The notes below the pieces were generated by a model that worked only from the letters and a program-made list of their open reading frames with translations, had not been told where the DNA came from and did no database searches. A program made the position numbers and the translations under genes. From NCBI RefSeq assembly GCF_046292685.1, contig NZ_JBKBQM010000005.1, forward strand, positions 1 through 64,000: 64,000 nucleotides of DNA. The letters are read 5' to 3'. This document shows, piece after piece, positions 52,587 to 61,818 of the stretch. Each line of letters opens with the position of its first letter. Position 1 is the stretch's first letter. The stretch is from Wagnerdoeblera sp046292685. GTDB taxonomy: Bacteria > Pseudomonadota > Alphaproteobacteria > Rhodobacterales > Rhodobacteraceae.

Positions 52587-53570
52587 ATGCTCGGGTTTCT
52601 GGTCCGCCGCATCGTGCAATCGGTCTTCGTGATGCTGGCCGTGGCGCTGATCGCCTTCATGATGTTCCGCTTCATGGGCGATCCGGTGAATTCCATGGTC
52701 GCCGAAAATGCCACCGTGGCCGAACGCGAGGACGTGCGCGCGCGCCTTGGCCTCGACCAGCCGCTGTATGTGCAATACGCCCGTTTCGTGACCCGGGCGG
52801 CGCAAGGCGACTTCGGGCTTTCGTGGCGCAACGCCCGGCCGGTTTCCAACCTGCTGGCCGAACGTCTCCCGGCCACGGCGGAACTGGTGCTGGTGGCGGC
52901 CGGCCTGTCGCTGGTGCTGGGCATCCCGCTGGGCATCCTCACGGCGCTGCGACCCCGCGCCTTCAGCACGCAGGCGCTGCAATTCCTGTCGCTGGTCGGC
53001 ATTTCGCTGCCGACCTTCGTGACCGGCATCCTGCTGATCCTGGTGTTTTCGGTCTGGCTGGGGTGGCTGCCCTCCTACGGGCGCGGCACGGTGGTGGATG
53101 TGGGCTGGTGGTCCACCGGCTTTCTGACCGTGACCGGGCTCAAGGCACTGATCCTGCCGTCGATCATGCTGTGCCTGTTCCAGCTGACGCTAATCATGCG
53201 TCTGGTCCGGGCCGAGATGATGGAGGTGCTGCGCACCGACTGCATCAAGTTCGCCCGCGCCCGCGGCCTGTCGGACCGCGCCATCCACTTTCGCCACGCG
53301 CTGAAGAACACGCTGATCCCGGTCATCACCATCTTCGGGCTGCAACTGGGCGGGCTGATCGCCTTCGCCATCATCACCGAAACCGTGTTCCAGTGGCCGG
53401 GCATGGGGGCGCTGTTCATCCAGGCGGTCGGCTTCGGCGATGTGCCGGTGATGGCGGCCTATCTGGTGCTGGTCAGCCTGATCTTCGTGACCATCAACAC
53501 CATCGTCGATCTGCTCTACGTCGTGCTCGACCCGCGCCTGCGCGTCGAAGGCACCCGTTCCGCACATTGA
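52587..53570 (+). CDS. peptide/nickel-type ABC transporter permease (DppB-like)
   Basis: A 327-residue permease with about six helices. It starts MLGFLVRRIVQSVFVMLAVA, with the large periplasmic loop LGLDQPLYVQYARFV and the coupling motif DCIKFARARGLSDRAIHFRHALKN. GGGAGGAG eight bases upstream is a strong ribosome site, so it can be made independently of the broken gene before it. It forms the channel with the DppC-like protein. Confidence 0.9.
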   Translation: MLGFLVRRIVQSVFVMLAVALIAFMMFRFMGDPVNSMVAENATVAEREDVRARLGLDQPLYVQYARFVTRAAQGDFGLSWRNARPVSNLLAERLPATAELVLVAAGLSLVLGIPLGILTALRPRAFSTQALQFLSLVGISLPTFVTGILLILVFSVWLGWLPSYGRGTVVDVGWWSTGFLTVTGLKALILPSIMLCLFQLTLIMRLVRAEMMEVLRTDCIKFARARGLSDRAIHFRHALKNTLIPVITIFGLQLGGLIAFAIITETVFQWPGMGALFIQAVGFGDVPVMAAYLVLVSLIFVTINTIVDLLYVVLDPRLRVEGTRSAH

Positions 53571-53582
53571 AAGGAACCGGAC

Positions 53583-54500
53583 ATGGCAACCTCGACCCTT
53601 TCCCGCGCGCTGTCCGGCGACGTGGCCTGGAGTTTCCGCCGCTCGTGGTCGGCGCGGATTTCGGCGCTGGTGCTGATCGTGCTGTTCGCGGCCGCGATCC
53701 TGGCCCCCCTGCTGGCCAACCAGAACCCCTATGACATCGGCCAGCTCAACCTGTTCGACAGCGAATTGCCCCCCGCCTGGGTCCAGGGCGGCGACCCGCG
53801 CTATTGGCTGGGCACCGACAGCCAGGCCCGCGACGTCTATTCCAGCATCCTCTACGGCCTGCGGCTTTCGCTGATCGTAGGGTTTGCCAGCGTGGCGCTG
53901 GCGGCGGTGGTCGGCATCTCGCTGGGGCTGCTGGGCGGCTACGTGGGCGGCATTGTGGACGGGGCGATCATGCGCTTTGCCGATGTGCTGCTGTCGTTTC
54001 CCACCATCCTCGTGGCGCTGCTGGTCAACGGCATCGTGCGCGGCGCGCTGCCGCCGGCGCAGCACCAGCAGGCGGCCATCTGGGTGCTGATCCTGGCCAT
54101 CGGGCTGACCAACTGGGTGCAGTATGCCCGCACCGTGCGCAGCTCCACGATGGTGGAACGCAACAAGGAATACGTGCAGGCCGCGCGCATCAACGGCGTG
54201 TCGCGCACCGGCATCATGGTGCAGCACATCCTGCCCAACGTGCTGGGCCCGGTGCTGGTGATCGCCACCATCAACCTCGGCATGGCCGTGCTGACCGAGG
54301 CGACGCTGTCCTTCCTGGGCGTCGGCATGCCGGCCACGCAACCCAGCCTCGGCACGCTGATCCGCATCGGCAACGAGTTCCTGTTTTCCGGCATCTGGTG
54401 GGTGGTGATCTTTCCCTCCTTCGTGCTGGTGGCCCTTGTTCTGTCGGTGAACCTGCTGGGCGACTGGCTGCGCGATGCGCTCAACCCGAAACTGAGGTAA
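53583..54500 (+). CDS. peptide/nickel-type ABC transporter permease (DppC-like)
   Basis: A 305-residue permease: an N-terminal helix (SARISALVLIVLFAAAILAPLL), YWLGTDSQARDVYSSILYGLRLSL, and the coupling loop VQAARINGVSRTGIMVQHILPN. The GTDSQARD motif is the hallmark of DppC/OppC proteins. It follows dppB after 12 bp, with an AAGGA ribosome site, and is followed by two ATPases. Confidence 0.9.
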   Translation: MATSTLSRALSGDVAWSFRRSWSARISALVLIVLFAAAILAPLLANQNPYDIGQLNLFDSELPPAWVQGGDPRYWLGTDSQARDVYSSILYGLRLSLIVGFASVALAAVVGISLGLLGGYVGGIVDGAIMRFADVLLSFPTILVALLVNGIVRGALPPAQHQQAAIWVLILAIGLTNWVQYARTVRSSTMVERNKEYVQAARINGVSRTGIMVQHILPNVLGPVLVIATINLGMAVLTEATLSFLGVGMPATQPSLGTLIRIGNEFLFSGIWWVVIFPSFVLVALVLSVNLLGDWLRDALNPKLR

Positions 54501-54504
54501 CGTC

Positions 54505-55473
54505 ATGGCCTTGCTCACCGTCGAAAACCTGACCGTGACCTTTCCCAGCCGTCACGGCGCCACCAACGCCATCGAGAACGTGTCGATCCATGTCGAACCC
54601 GGCGAAATCCTGGGCATGGTCGGCGAAAGCGGCGCGGGCAAGTCGATGACCGGCGCCGCCATCATCGGCCTGCTGGAACCGCCCGGCTACATCAGCCAGG
54701 GCGAAATCCGGCTGGAGGGGGAGCGCATCGACACCCTGCCCCCCGCCGCCATGCGCAGGATCCGCGGCCGCAAGATCGGCGCGATCTTCCAGGATCCGCT
54801 GACCAGCCTGAACCCGGTGCTGACCGTGGGCGACCAGCTGATCGAAACCATCCGCACCCACCTGCCGCTGACGCGCGAACAGGCCCGGGAACGCGCGATC
54901 GACTGGTTGCGCCGCGTGGGCATCCCCGCCCCGGAAAAGCGGATCGACACCTACCCCCACCAGTATTCCGGCGGGATGCGGCAGCGCGTGGTGATTGCGC
55001 TGGCCCTGTGCGCGGAACCACGCCTCATCATCGCGGATGAGCCGACGACGGCGCTGGATGTTTCGGTGCAGGCGCAGATCATCGCGCTCCTGCGGCGTCT
55101 CGCGCGCGAAACCGGGGCGGCGGTCATTCTGGTCACGCATGACATGGGCGTCATCGCCGAAACCGCCGACCGCGTGGCGGTGATGTATGCCGGCCGCATC
55201 GTCGAGGTCGGGCCGGTGGCCCAGGTGCTGACCCGCCCGCAGCACCCCTATACCGCGGGGCTCATGGCCTCGATCCCGCGCATCGGGCCGCGCCCCGAGG
55301 TGCTGCCCCAGATCGAAGGTGCCATGCCCCGCCCGGCCGCCCGGCCCGCCGGCTGCGCCTTTGCCCCCCGCTGCCCGCACCGCATGAGCCGCTGCACTGC
55401 CGAACGCCCCGCCCTGCGCGGCGAAGGCCCGGCCCAGGTCGCCTGCCATCTGGCGCAAGGAGTGCCCGCATGA
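54505..55473 (+). CDS. peptide-type ABC transporter ATP-binding protein (DppD-like)
   Basis: A 322-residue ATPase: Walker A GESGAGKSMTGAAIIGL, AIFQDPLTSLNPVLTVGDQL (Q-loop), signature YSGGMRQRVVIALAL, Walker B LIIADEPTTALDVSVQAQI. The C-terminal oligopeptide extension has the cysteines typical of DppD (CAFAPRCPHRMSRC) that can hold a 4Fe-4S cluster. It is coupled to the next ATPase gene by ATGA. Confidence 0.92.
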   Translation: MALLTVENLTVTFPSRHGATNAIENVSIHVEPGEILGMVGESGAGKSMTGAAIIGLLEPPGYISQGEIRLEGERIDTLPPAAMRRIRGRKIGAIFQDPLTSLNPVLTVGDQLIETIRTHLPLTREQARERAIDWLRRVGIPAPEKRIDTYPHQYSGGMRQRVVIALALCAEPRLIIADEPTTALDVSVQAQIIALLRRLARETGAAVILVTHDMGVIAETADRVAVMYAGRIVEVGPVAQVLTRPQHPYTAGLMASIPRIGPRPEVLPQIEGAMPRPAARPAGCAFAPRCPHRMSRCTAERPALRGEGPAQVACHLAQGVPA

Positions 55474-56489
55474 CCCAAGCCCTGATCCAGGTCGCCGGCC
55501 TGAAAAAGACCTTCGACCTGTCGCGCCCGTTCCTCAGCCGCATGCTGGACCGCAGCCCCCGGCAATTCGTCCATGCCGTCGACGGGGTGGATTTCAGCAT
55601 CGCCCGCGGCCAGACGCTCAGCCTCGTGGGCGAATCCGGTTGCGGCAAGTCCACCGTGGCCAAGCTGCTGATGGGGCTGACGCGCCCCAGTGGCGGCAGC
55701 ATCCGGTTCGACGGCGTGGAACTGGCCGGCCGCCCCGCCGGCAGCCCGCCCGAAACCCGGCGGCGGATGCAGATGATCTTTCAGGATCCCTACGCCAGCC
55801 TCAACCCGCGCTGGCGCGTGGCGCGCATCATCGGCGAACCGATGAAATCCTTCGGCACCCACCCCGACCCGGCGGCACGCCGCCGCGAGGTGGACCGCCT
55901 GCTGGAGTTCGTGGGCCTTTCGGCGGCAGATGGCGAAAAGTTCCCGCACGAGTTTTCCGGCGGCCAGCGCCAGCGCATTTCCATCGCACGCGCCATTTCC
56001 ACCAGGCCCGAGTTTCTGGTCTGCGACGAACCCACCAGCGCGCTGGACGTCAGCGTGCAGGCGCAGATCCTGAACCTGATGCGCGACTTGCAGCGCGAAC
56101 TTGGCCTGACCTACCTGTTCATCAGCCACGACCTGGCGGTGGTCAACTACATCTCGGACTGGATCGGGGTGATGTATCTGGGCCGGCTGGTGGAACTTGC
56201 GCCGGCGGCCGACATCTTTGCCCGCCCGCAGCACCCCTATACCCGGCTGTTGCTGGACACGATCCCCGACATCGGCATGAAGAACCGCGACATCGACCGC
56301 CCCGCCGGCGAGGTGCCCAACCCCATCATCCCGCCGCCGGGGTGCCACTTCCACCCGCGCTGCCCGCTGGCCGACGCGCGCTGCCGCAGCGAAACGCCGC
56401 TTTTCCTGGCTAAGGGGGCCGCGCAGGTGCGTTGCCACGCGGTGCAGGAAGGGCGCAAACAGGCGGAACCGCTGCGAAAGGCCGGATGA
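55470..56489 (+). CDS. peptide-type ABC transporter ATP-binding protein (DppF-like)
   Basis: A 339-residue ATPase: Walker A GESGCGKSTVAKLLMG, Q-loop MIFQDPYASLNPRW, signature FSGGQRQRISIARAI, Walker B FLVCDEPTSALDVSVQAQI, and the C-terminal GCHFHPRCPLADARC cluster motif. With DppD it drives the permease pair. The stop overlaps the flavin reductase start, so transporter and enzyme genes are one operon. Confidence 0.92.
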   Translation: MTQALIQVAGLKKTFDLSRPFLSRMLDRSPRQFVHAVDGVDFSIARGQTLSLVGESGCGKSTVAKLLMGLTRPSGGSIRFDGVELAGRPAGSPPETRRRMQMIFQDPYASLNPRWRVARIIGEPMKSFGTHPDPAARRREVDRLLEFVGLSAADGEKFPHEFSGGQRQRISIARAISTRPEFLVCDEPTSALDVSVQAQILNLMRDLQRELGLTYLFISHDLAVVNYISDWIGVMYLGRLVELAPAADIFARPQHPYTRLLLDTIPDIGMKNRDIDRPAGEVPNPIIPPPGCHFHPRCPLADARCRSETPLFLAKGAAQVRCHAVQEGRKQAEPLRKAG

Positions 56490-57136
56490 TGAACTTCGAC
56501 TTTACCGCCCTGCCCGCGCAGGACCGTTACCGCCTGCTCACCAACTTCATCGGGCCGCGCCCCATCGCGCTGGTCACCACACGGGCGGCGGCGGGCCACA
56601 CCAACGCCGCCCCGATGAGCTTTTTCAACGTCTTCGCGCATGAACCGCCCATCGTCATCATCGGCTTCAGCGCCCGCCCCGACGGCAGCGAAAAGGACAC
56701 GCTGGTCAACATTCGCCGCACCGGGCAATTCTGCGTCAACATGGTGGACCTCGCGCTGTCCGAGGCGATGATCCTGTGCGGCGTCAACTTTGCCGGCGAT
56801 GTCGACGAAACCGTGTTTGCCGGGCTCGACACCAGCCCCTGCCGGCAGATCGACGCACGCTTCGTCAGCCGCACGCCTTGCGCGATGGAATGCCGGCTGG
56901 ACCGGATCATCGACTATCCGCGCCGCGCCATCGTGATGGGCGAGGTGGTGGAAATGACCGTGCGCGACGATTGTCTGGACGAACGGGGCCGGTATGTGAA
57001 CCCCGATGTCTACCAGCCGCTGGCCCGCCTGCACGCCGACAACTACATCGTTGCCGACCGCCAGTTCGAATTGAAGAAACCCGCCGGCATGGCCGCGCTG
57101 GAAGTGGCGCAAACCCCCGCAAAGGAACCCCGCTGA
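56486..57136 (+). CDS. flavin reductase-like FMN-binding split-barrel protein
   Basis: A 216-residue split-barrel flavoprotein. Family features are YRLLTNFIGPRPIALVTTR, NAAPMSFFNVFAHEPPIVIIGF and TGQFCVNMVD. Such proteins bind FMN and often supply reduced flavin to a partner monooxygenase, or reduce a small substrate themselves. No two-component monooxygenase is adjacent. It starts with ATGATG, so the start is 56486 (overlapping dppF) or 56489. Confidence 0.8.
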   Translation: MMNFDFTALPAQDRYRLLTNFIGPRPIALVTTRAAAGHTNAAPMSFFNVFAHEPPIVIIGFSARPDGSEKDTLVNIRRTGQFCVNMVDLALSEAMILCGVNFAGDVDETVFAGLDTSPCRQIDARFVSRTPCAMECRLDRIIDYPRRAIVMGEVVEMTVRDDCLDERGRYVNPDVYQPLARLHADNYIVADRQFELKKPAGMAALEVAQTPAKEPR

Positions 57137-57861
57137 TGCGCCTGCATCTGGTCAACCCGAACTCCACCCGCGCAATGACCGAACTGGCCGGGCGCGCCGC
57201 CGCCCGCGTGGCCGCCCCCGGCACGGTGATCGACCTGTGGACCCCCGCCGATACCCCGGCCTCGATCGAAGGCTACGCCGACGAGGCGATGGCCGTGCCC
57301 GCCTTGCTGGCCGCGATCCGCGCTGCCGAGGCGCGAGGCGCGCAGGCCCATGTCATCGCCTGTTTCGACGACCCCGGCCTGAACGCCGCGCGCGAGGTGG
57401 CGGTCGGCCCGGTCATCGGCATCTGCCAGGCGGCGGTGCAGGTGGCCATGACGCTGGCGGCGCGGTTTTCCATCGTCACCACCCTGCCCCGCTCGGTGCC
57501 GATCATCGAAGACCTCGTCGATGCCTATGGCGCCGGCCGCCGCTGCCGGCGGGTGCGCGCCATCGACCTGCCGGTGCTGGCGCTGGACGAAGACCCCGAA
57601 ACCGCCTTTCGCCTGCTGGTGGCCGAAATCCGCGCCGCCCGCACCCAGGACAGCGCCGAGGCGGTGGTGCTGGGCTGCGCCGGCATGGCCGACCTGTGCA
57701 GCCGGCTGACCGCCGCCACCGGCGTTCCGGTGATCGACGGGGTGACGGCGGCGGTGAAACAGGCCGAAGCCATCGTCGGCATGGGCTACCGCACCGCCAA
57801 GACCGGCGCCTACGACTGGCCGCGCGGGAAACGCGGCGGCCTGTGCTGCGAGGTGGCGTGA
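57136..57861 (+). CDS. Asp/Glu/hydantoin racemase family protein
   Basis: A 241-residue protein starting MRLHLVNPNSTRAMTE, the signature of hydantoin racemase-like enzymes. Both catalytic cysteines are present: Cys76 in IACFDDPGL and Cys181 in VLGCAGM. It would racemise a 5-substituted hydantoin or a related acid with an acidic alpha carbon; allantoin racemase is another member. It is coupled to genes on both sides by one-base TGATG overlaps and precedes an amidohydrolase gene, which fits turnover of a cyclic ureide. Confidence 0.83.
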   Translation: MRLHLVNPNSTRAMTELAGRAAARVAAPGTVIDLWTPADTPASIEGYADEAMAVPALLAAIRAAEARGAQAHVIACFDDPGLNAAREVAVGPVIGICQAAVQVAMTLAARFSIVTTLPRSVPIIEDLVDAYGAGRRCRRVRAIDLPVLALDEDPETAFRLLVAEIRAARTQDSAEAVVLGCAGMADLCSRLTAATGVPVIDGVTAAVKQAEAIVGMGYRTAKTGAYDWPRGKRGGLCCEVA

Positions 57862-59054
57862 TGTCCGACCTTCTGCTGCGCAACGTCCGCCCGATGGGCG
57901 GCGCCCCGTCCGACATCCTGATCCGCGCCGGCCGCATCGCCGAAATCGGCCCTGCCCTGTCGGCCCCCGGCCTGCCGGTCGAAGACGGCGGCGGCGCCAT
58001 CGCCATTCCCGGCCTGGTCGAGGCGCATACCCACCTCGACAAGACCGTGATGGGCATGGACTGGTACGAAAACGCCGTCGGCGCCGACCTGCGCGCGATG
58101 ATCGACAACGAGCGCGCCGCCCGCGCCGCCCTTGGCCTCGACCCGCACCGCCAGTCGATGCGGCACGCGCTGGCGCTGATCGGGGCCGGCACCACCCATA
58201 TCCGCAGCCATGTCGATATCGACACCGACCACGGCCTGGACATGCTGCACGGGCTGCTGCAAACCCGCGCCGCCCTGGCCGGTCAGGTCGACATCGAAAT
58301 CGTCGCCTTTCCGCAATCGGGGCTGCTCTGCCGCCCCGGCACGGTGGAACTGCTGGATGCAGCCCTGCGCGAAGGCGCCGATCTGGTCGGCGGGCTCGAC
58401 CCCTGCGGCATCGACCGCGACCCCAAGGGCCACCTCGACGCCATCTTTGCCCTGGCCGACCGCCACGGCAAGGGCATCGACATTCACCTGCACGAACCGG
58501 GCGATCTGGGCGCCTTTTCGCTGGACCTGATCCTCGAACGCACCCGCGCGCTGGGGATGCAGGGGCGCGTCGCGGTCAGCCATGCCTTCTGCCTCGGGAT
58601 GCCCGACTGGCCGCGCACCGAAGCCATGCTGGCGGCTCTGGCCGATCAGGACGTGGCGATCCTCACCACCGGCGCGCCCTCGCGCGAGGTGCCGCAGGTG
58701 AAACGCCTGGTTGCGGCCGGCCTGCGCATGGGCGCCGGCTGCGACGGCGTGCGCGATACCTGGAACCCCTGGAACCGCCCCGACATGCTGGACCGAGCCC
58801 GCATCATCGCCTTGCGCAACAACCTGCGCGCCGATGCCGATGTGGACCTGGCGCTGTCGGTCTGCACCACGGGCGGGGCGGTGGTGATGAGGGTGCAGGG
58901 CTATGGCCTGACCCCCGGCTGCACCGCCGACCTGACGCTGCTTGCGGGGCGCACCCTGGCCGAAGCGGTGGTCGACGGCGCGCCCCGCGTGCTTGTGCTG
59001 AAATCCGGCCGCGTCACCGCGCGGCATGGCCAATCGCTGACGAAGGCCCCGTAA
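57861..59054 (+). CDS. amidohydrolase (cytosine deaminase-like)
   Basis: A 397-residue amidohydrolase of the cytosine deaminase/isoguanine deaminase branch. It has LVEAHTHLDKTVMG (first metal HxH plus the Lys loop), IRSHVDIDTDHGL, IDIHLHEPGDLGAF, VAVSHAFCLGM, and a late Asp in RMGAGCDGVRDTWNPWN. All metal positions look intact. It probably deaminates or hydrolyses a pyrimidine- or hydantoin-like ring. It is coupled to the racemase gene by TGATG, with another amidohydrolase gene 1 bp downstream. Confidence 0.85.
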   Translation: MSDLLLRNVRPMGGAPSDILIRAGRIAEIGPALSAPGLPVEDGGGAIAIPGLVEAHTHLDKTVMGMDWYENAVGADLRAMIDNERAARAALGLDPHRQSMRHALALIGAGTTHIRSHVDIDTDHGLDMLHGLLQTRAALAGQVDIEIVAFPQSGLLCRPGTVELLDAALREGADLVGGLDPCGIDRDPKGHLDAIFALADRHGKGIDIHLHEPGDLGAFSLDLILERTRALGMQGRVAVSHAFCLGMPDWPRTEAMLAALADQDVAILTTGAPSREVPQVKRLVAAGLRMGAGCDGVRDTWNPWNRPDMLDRARIIALRNNLRADADVDLALSVCTTGGAVVMRVQGYGLTPGCTADLTLLAGRTLAEAVVDGAPRVLVLKSGRVTARHGQSLTKAP

Positions 59055-59055
59055 G

Positions 59056-60528
59056 ATGCTGGAATCGCTGACCCTCGGTGCCCGCCCGCAAGGGCGCACC
59101 GCGCTTGCCGCCCGCTGGATCGTCGCGCATCACGGCGGCAGCCACCGCCTGCTGGAACACGGCGAGATCGTGCTGGAGGCCGACCGCATCCTTTATGTCG
59201 GCCCGCGTTTCCCCGGCGAGGTCGCCCGCCGCTTCGACCTGGGCGAGGTGCTGGTTTCGCCCGGCTTCATCGACCTCGACGCGCTGTCCGACCTCGATAC
59301 CACCCTGCTCGGCGTGGATTGCGGCCCGGCCTGGGCCAAGGGGCGCGTCTGGCCGCAAAGCTACATCGACCGCGGCCCCTACGAGATGTACACGCCCGAG
59401 GAACTGGCGTTTCAGAAACGCTTCGCCTTTGCGCAGCTTCTGTGCAACGGCATCACCTCGGCCTTGCCCATCGCCTCGCTGTTCTACCGCGCCTGGGGCG
59501 AAACCGTGGCCGAGTTCGAGGCCGCGGCCGAGGCGGCGGGCGAGCTGGGCCTGCGCGTCTGGCTGGGGCCGGCCTACCGCTCGGGCGGGATGGTCTGCAC
59601 CGCCCCCGGCGTGCTGGAACCGCGCTTCGACGAGGCGCGCGGGTTGCAAGGGCTCGACGATGCCATCGCCTTCGTCCGGGCGCAGGCCGGCCGCTTCGGC
59701 GGGCTGGTCCAGGGCATGCTGGCGCCCGACCGGGTGGAAACCTGCACCCAAACCCTGCTGACCCGAACGATGGCCGCCGCCGCCGACCTCGACATCCCTG
59801 TCCGGCTGCACATGGCGCAAGGGCTGATGGAACGCCAGGCGATGGCCCGCCTGCACGGCAGCACCGCGCCGCAATGGCTGGCGTCCTTCGGCGCGCTCAA
59901 CGACCGGCTGATCGCCCCCCATGCGGTGCAGGCCACCGCCGAGGATCTGGCCCTTTACGCTGCGCATGGCGTGACGGTGGCGCATTGCCCGCTGGTCTTT
60001 GCCCGCTCGGGGGCGGCGCTGAACTCGCTGGCGAAACTGCGTCAGCTCGGGGTTCGGGTGGGCATGGGCACCGATACCGCACCGCCCGACATGGTGCTGA
60101 ACATGGCCGTGGGCGTGATGGCCGCGCGCCTCATGGGCGACAGCCTGACCGAAACCGCCCCCGAACACCTGTTCGACGCCGCCACCCTGGGCGGGGCCGA
60201 TGCGCTGCGCCGCGCCGACCTCGGCCGCCTGATGCCCGGCGCCAAGGCCGACATCGCGGTGTTCGACATGGCCGACCCGCTGATCGCCCCCCGCGTCGAT
60301 CCGGTGCGCAGCCTCATTCTGGGCGCCACCGGCCGGGTCACGCGGGCGGTCTTCGTCGATGGCCGCCTGTCGATGCGCGAAGGCCAGGTGCCGGGGCTCG
60401 ACATGGCCACCGCGCGCGCCCGCGCCCAGGCGCAATTCGACCGGCTGGTGGCAAAATACCCCGACCGCACCTGGGGCCACCCGCCGGTGGGCACGATCTT
60501 TCCGCCGGCCTACCCGCCCCTGCCCTGA
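59056..60528 (+). CDS. amidohydrolase/chlorohydrolase family protein lacking the N-terminal HxH
   Basis: A 490-residue protein with the amidohydrolase fold. Late motifs are present (LHMAQGLMERQ; LIAPHAVQATAEDL; VAHCPLVFARSG; VGMGTDTAPPDMV). The first metal motif, normally HxH after PGFID, reads GFIDLDALSDLDTT. Proteins with this DLDAL pattern form a recognisable subgroup of the chlorohydrolase family, so this is a lineage trait rather than damage. The metal centre may be mononuclear with His from other strands. The substrate is unknown; it follows the cytosine deaminase-like gene in the operon. Confidence 0.83.
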   Translation: MLESLTLGARPQGRTALAARWIVAHHGGSHRLLEHGEIVLEADRILYVGPRFPGEVARRFDLGEVLVSPGFIDLDALSDLDTTLLGVDCGPAWAKGRVWPQSYIDRGPYEMYTPEELAFQKRFAFAQLLCNGITSALPIASLFYRAWGETVAEFEAAAEAAGELGLRVWLGPAYRSGGMVCTAPGVLEPRFDEARGLQGLDDAIAFVRAQAGRFGGLVQGMLAPDRVETCTQTLLTRTMAAAADLDIPVRLHMAQGLMERQAMARLHGSTAPQWLASFGALNDRLIAPHAVQATAEDLALYAAHGVTVAHCPLVFARSGAALNSLAKLRQLGVRVGMGTDTAPPDMVLNMAVGVMAARLMGDSLTETAPEHLFDAATLGGADALRRADLGRLMPGAKADIAVFDMADPLIAPRVDPVRSLILGATGRVTRAVFVDGRLSMREGQVPGLDMATARARAQAQFDRLVAKYPDRTWGHPPVGTIFPPAYPPLP

Positions 60529-60614
60529 CCGGCGCCTGCGCACCATCAGGGTTGCCACCGCCCGGCAGGGCTGTAGAAATCGGGGCGAACCGACCCTGCC
60601 GGAGGCCGCCCGCC

Positions 60615-61814
60615 ATGACCGATGTCTTCATCTGCGACTATATCCGCACGCCCGTCGGGCGCTATGGCGGCAGCCTGTCGTCGGTGCGCACCGACGACCT
60701 CGCGGCCGTGCCCCTGCGGGCACTGATGGCGCGCCACCCCGGGGTGGACTGGGCCGCGGTCGATGATGTGGTGATGGGCTGCGCCAACCAGGCCGGCGAA
60801 GACAACCGCAACGTCGCGCGCATGGCGCTGCTGCTGGCGGGCCTGCCGATGTCGGTGTCGGGCACCACGGTCAACCGGCTGTGCGGCTCGGGCATGGATG
60901 CGGTGCTGATCGCCGCGCGCCAGATCGCCTGCGGCCAGGCCGAGCTGATGATCGCCGGCGGCGTCGAAAGCATGAGCCGCGCGCCCTTCGTCATGCCCAA
61001 GGCCGACAGCGCCTTTTCGCGCAGCGCCGCGATTTACGACACCACCATCGGCTGGCGGCTGGTGAACCCGGCGATGCAGGCCGCCTATGGCACCGATTCC
61101 ATGCCGCAGACCGGCCAGAACGTCGCCGACGCCTACGGCATCAGCCGCGAGGCGCAGGATGCCATGGCGCTGGCCAGCCAGGCCAAGGCCTCGGCCGCGC
61201 AGGCCAACGGGCGCCTTGCCGCCGAAATCGCCCCGGTGACCATTCCGCAGCGCAAGGGCGACGCGCTGGTGGTGGACCGCGACGAACACCCCCGCGCCAC
61301 CTCGATGGAGGCCTTGGGCAAGCTCAAGCCGCTGTTCGCCGGCGGTTCGGTCACCCCCGGCAACGCCAGCGGCGTGAACGACGGCGCGGCGGCGCTGATC
61401 CTGGCATCGGCGGCGGCGGCGCGGGCGCATGGCCTGACCCCCATCGCCCGGGTGCTGGGCGGCACCACCGCCGGGGTCGAGCCGCGCATCATGGGCATCG
61501 GCCCTGCCCCCGCCAGCCAGAAGCTGATGGCCCGCCTGGGCCTGACCCCGGCCGATTTCGACGTGATCGAACTGAACGAGGCCTTTGCCGCGCAAGGCAT
61601 CGCCACCCTGCGGCTGCTGGGGCTGGCCGACGACGACGCCCGCGTCAACCCCAACGGCGGCGCCATCGCGCTGGGGCACCCGCTGGGCATGACCGGGGCG
61701 CGCATCACCGGCACCGCCGCGCTGCAACTGAAATTCGGCGGTGGGCGCCGGTCGCTTTCGACCATGTGCATCGGCGTCGGCCAGGGCATCGCCATCGCGC
61801 TGGAACGGGTCTGA
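60615..61814 (+). CDS. pcaF: 3-oxoadipyl-CoA thiolase (acetyl-CoA acyltransferase)
   Basis: A 399-residue thiolase: FICDYIRTPVGRYGGSLS start, nucleophile Cys90 in NRLCGSGMDAV, NEAFAAQGIATLR, active His in GGAIALGHPLGMTGAR, and Cys in MCIGVGQGIA. The layout fits PcaF/PaaJ, which cleave beta-ketoadipyl-CoA to succinyl-CoA and acetyl-CoA. No other pca or paa gene is in the window, so a general acetyl-CoA acyltransferase remains possible. A promoter-like TTGCCA (60552) and TAGAAA (60574) precede it. It is convergent with the replication gene. Confidence 0.82.
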   Translation: MTDVFICDYIRTPVGRYGGSLSSVRTDDLAAVPLRALMARHPGVDWAAVDDVVMGCANQAGEDNRNVARMALLLAGLPMSVSGTTVNRLCGSGMDAVLIAARQIACGQAELMIAGGVESMSRAPFVMPKADSAFSRSAAIYDTTIGWRLVNPAMQAAYGTDSMPQTGQNVADAYGISREAQDAMALASQAKASAAQANGRLAAEIAPVTIPQRKGDALVVDRDEHPRATSMEALGKLKPLFAGGSVTPGNASGVNDGAAALILASAAAARAHGLTPIARVLGGTTAGVEPRIMGIGPAPASQKLMARLGLTPADFDVIELNEAFAAQGIATLRLLGLADDDARVNPNGGAIALGHPLGMTGARITGTAALQLKFGGGRRSLSTMCIGVGQGIAIALERV

Positions 61815-61818
61815 CCGC

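Noticed and set aside
51084..53570. 828-codon plus-strand frame as one protein joining a binding protein to DppB
   Set aside because: The first third is antisense to the amidohydrolase and gntR remnant, and the join passes through an intergenic hairpin and a ribosome site. I read it as a truncated gene with a lost stop, followed by a separate dppB.
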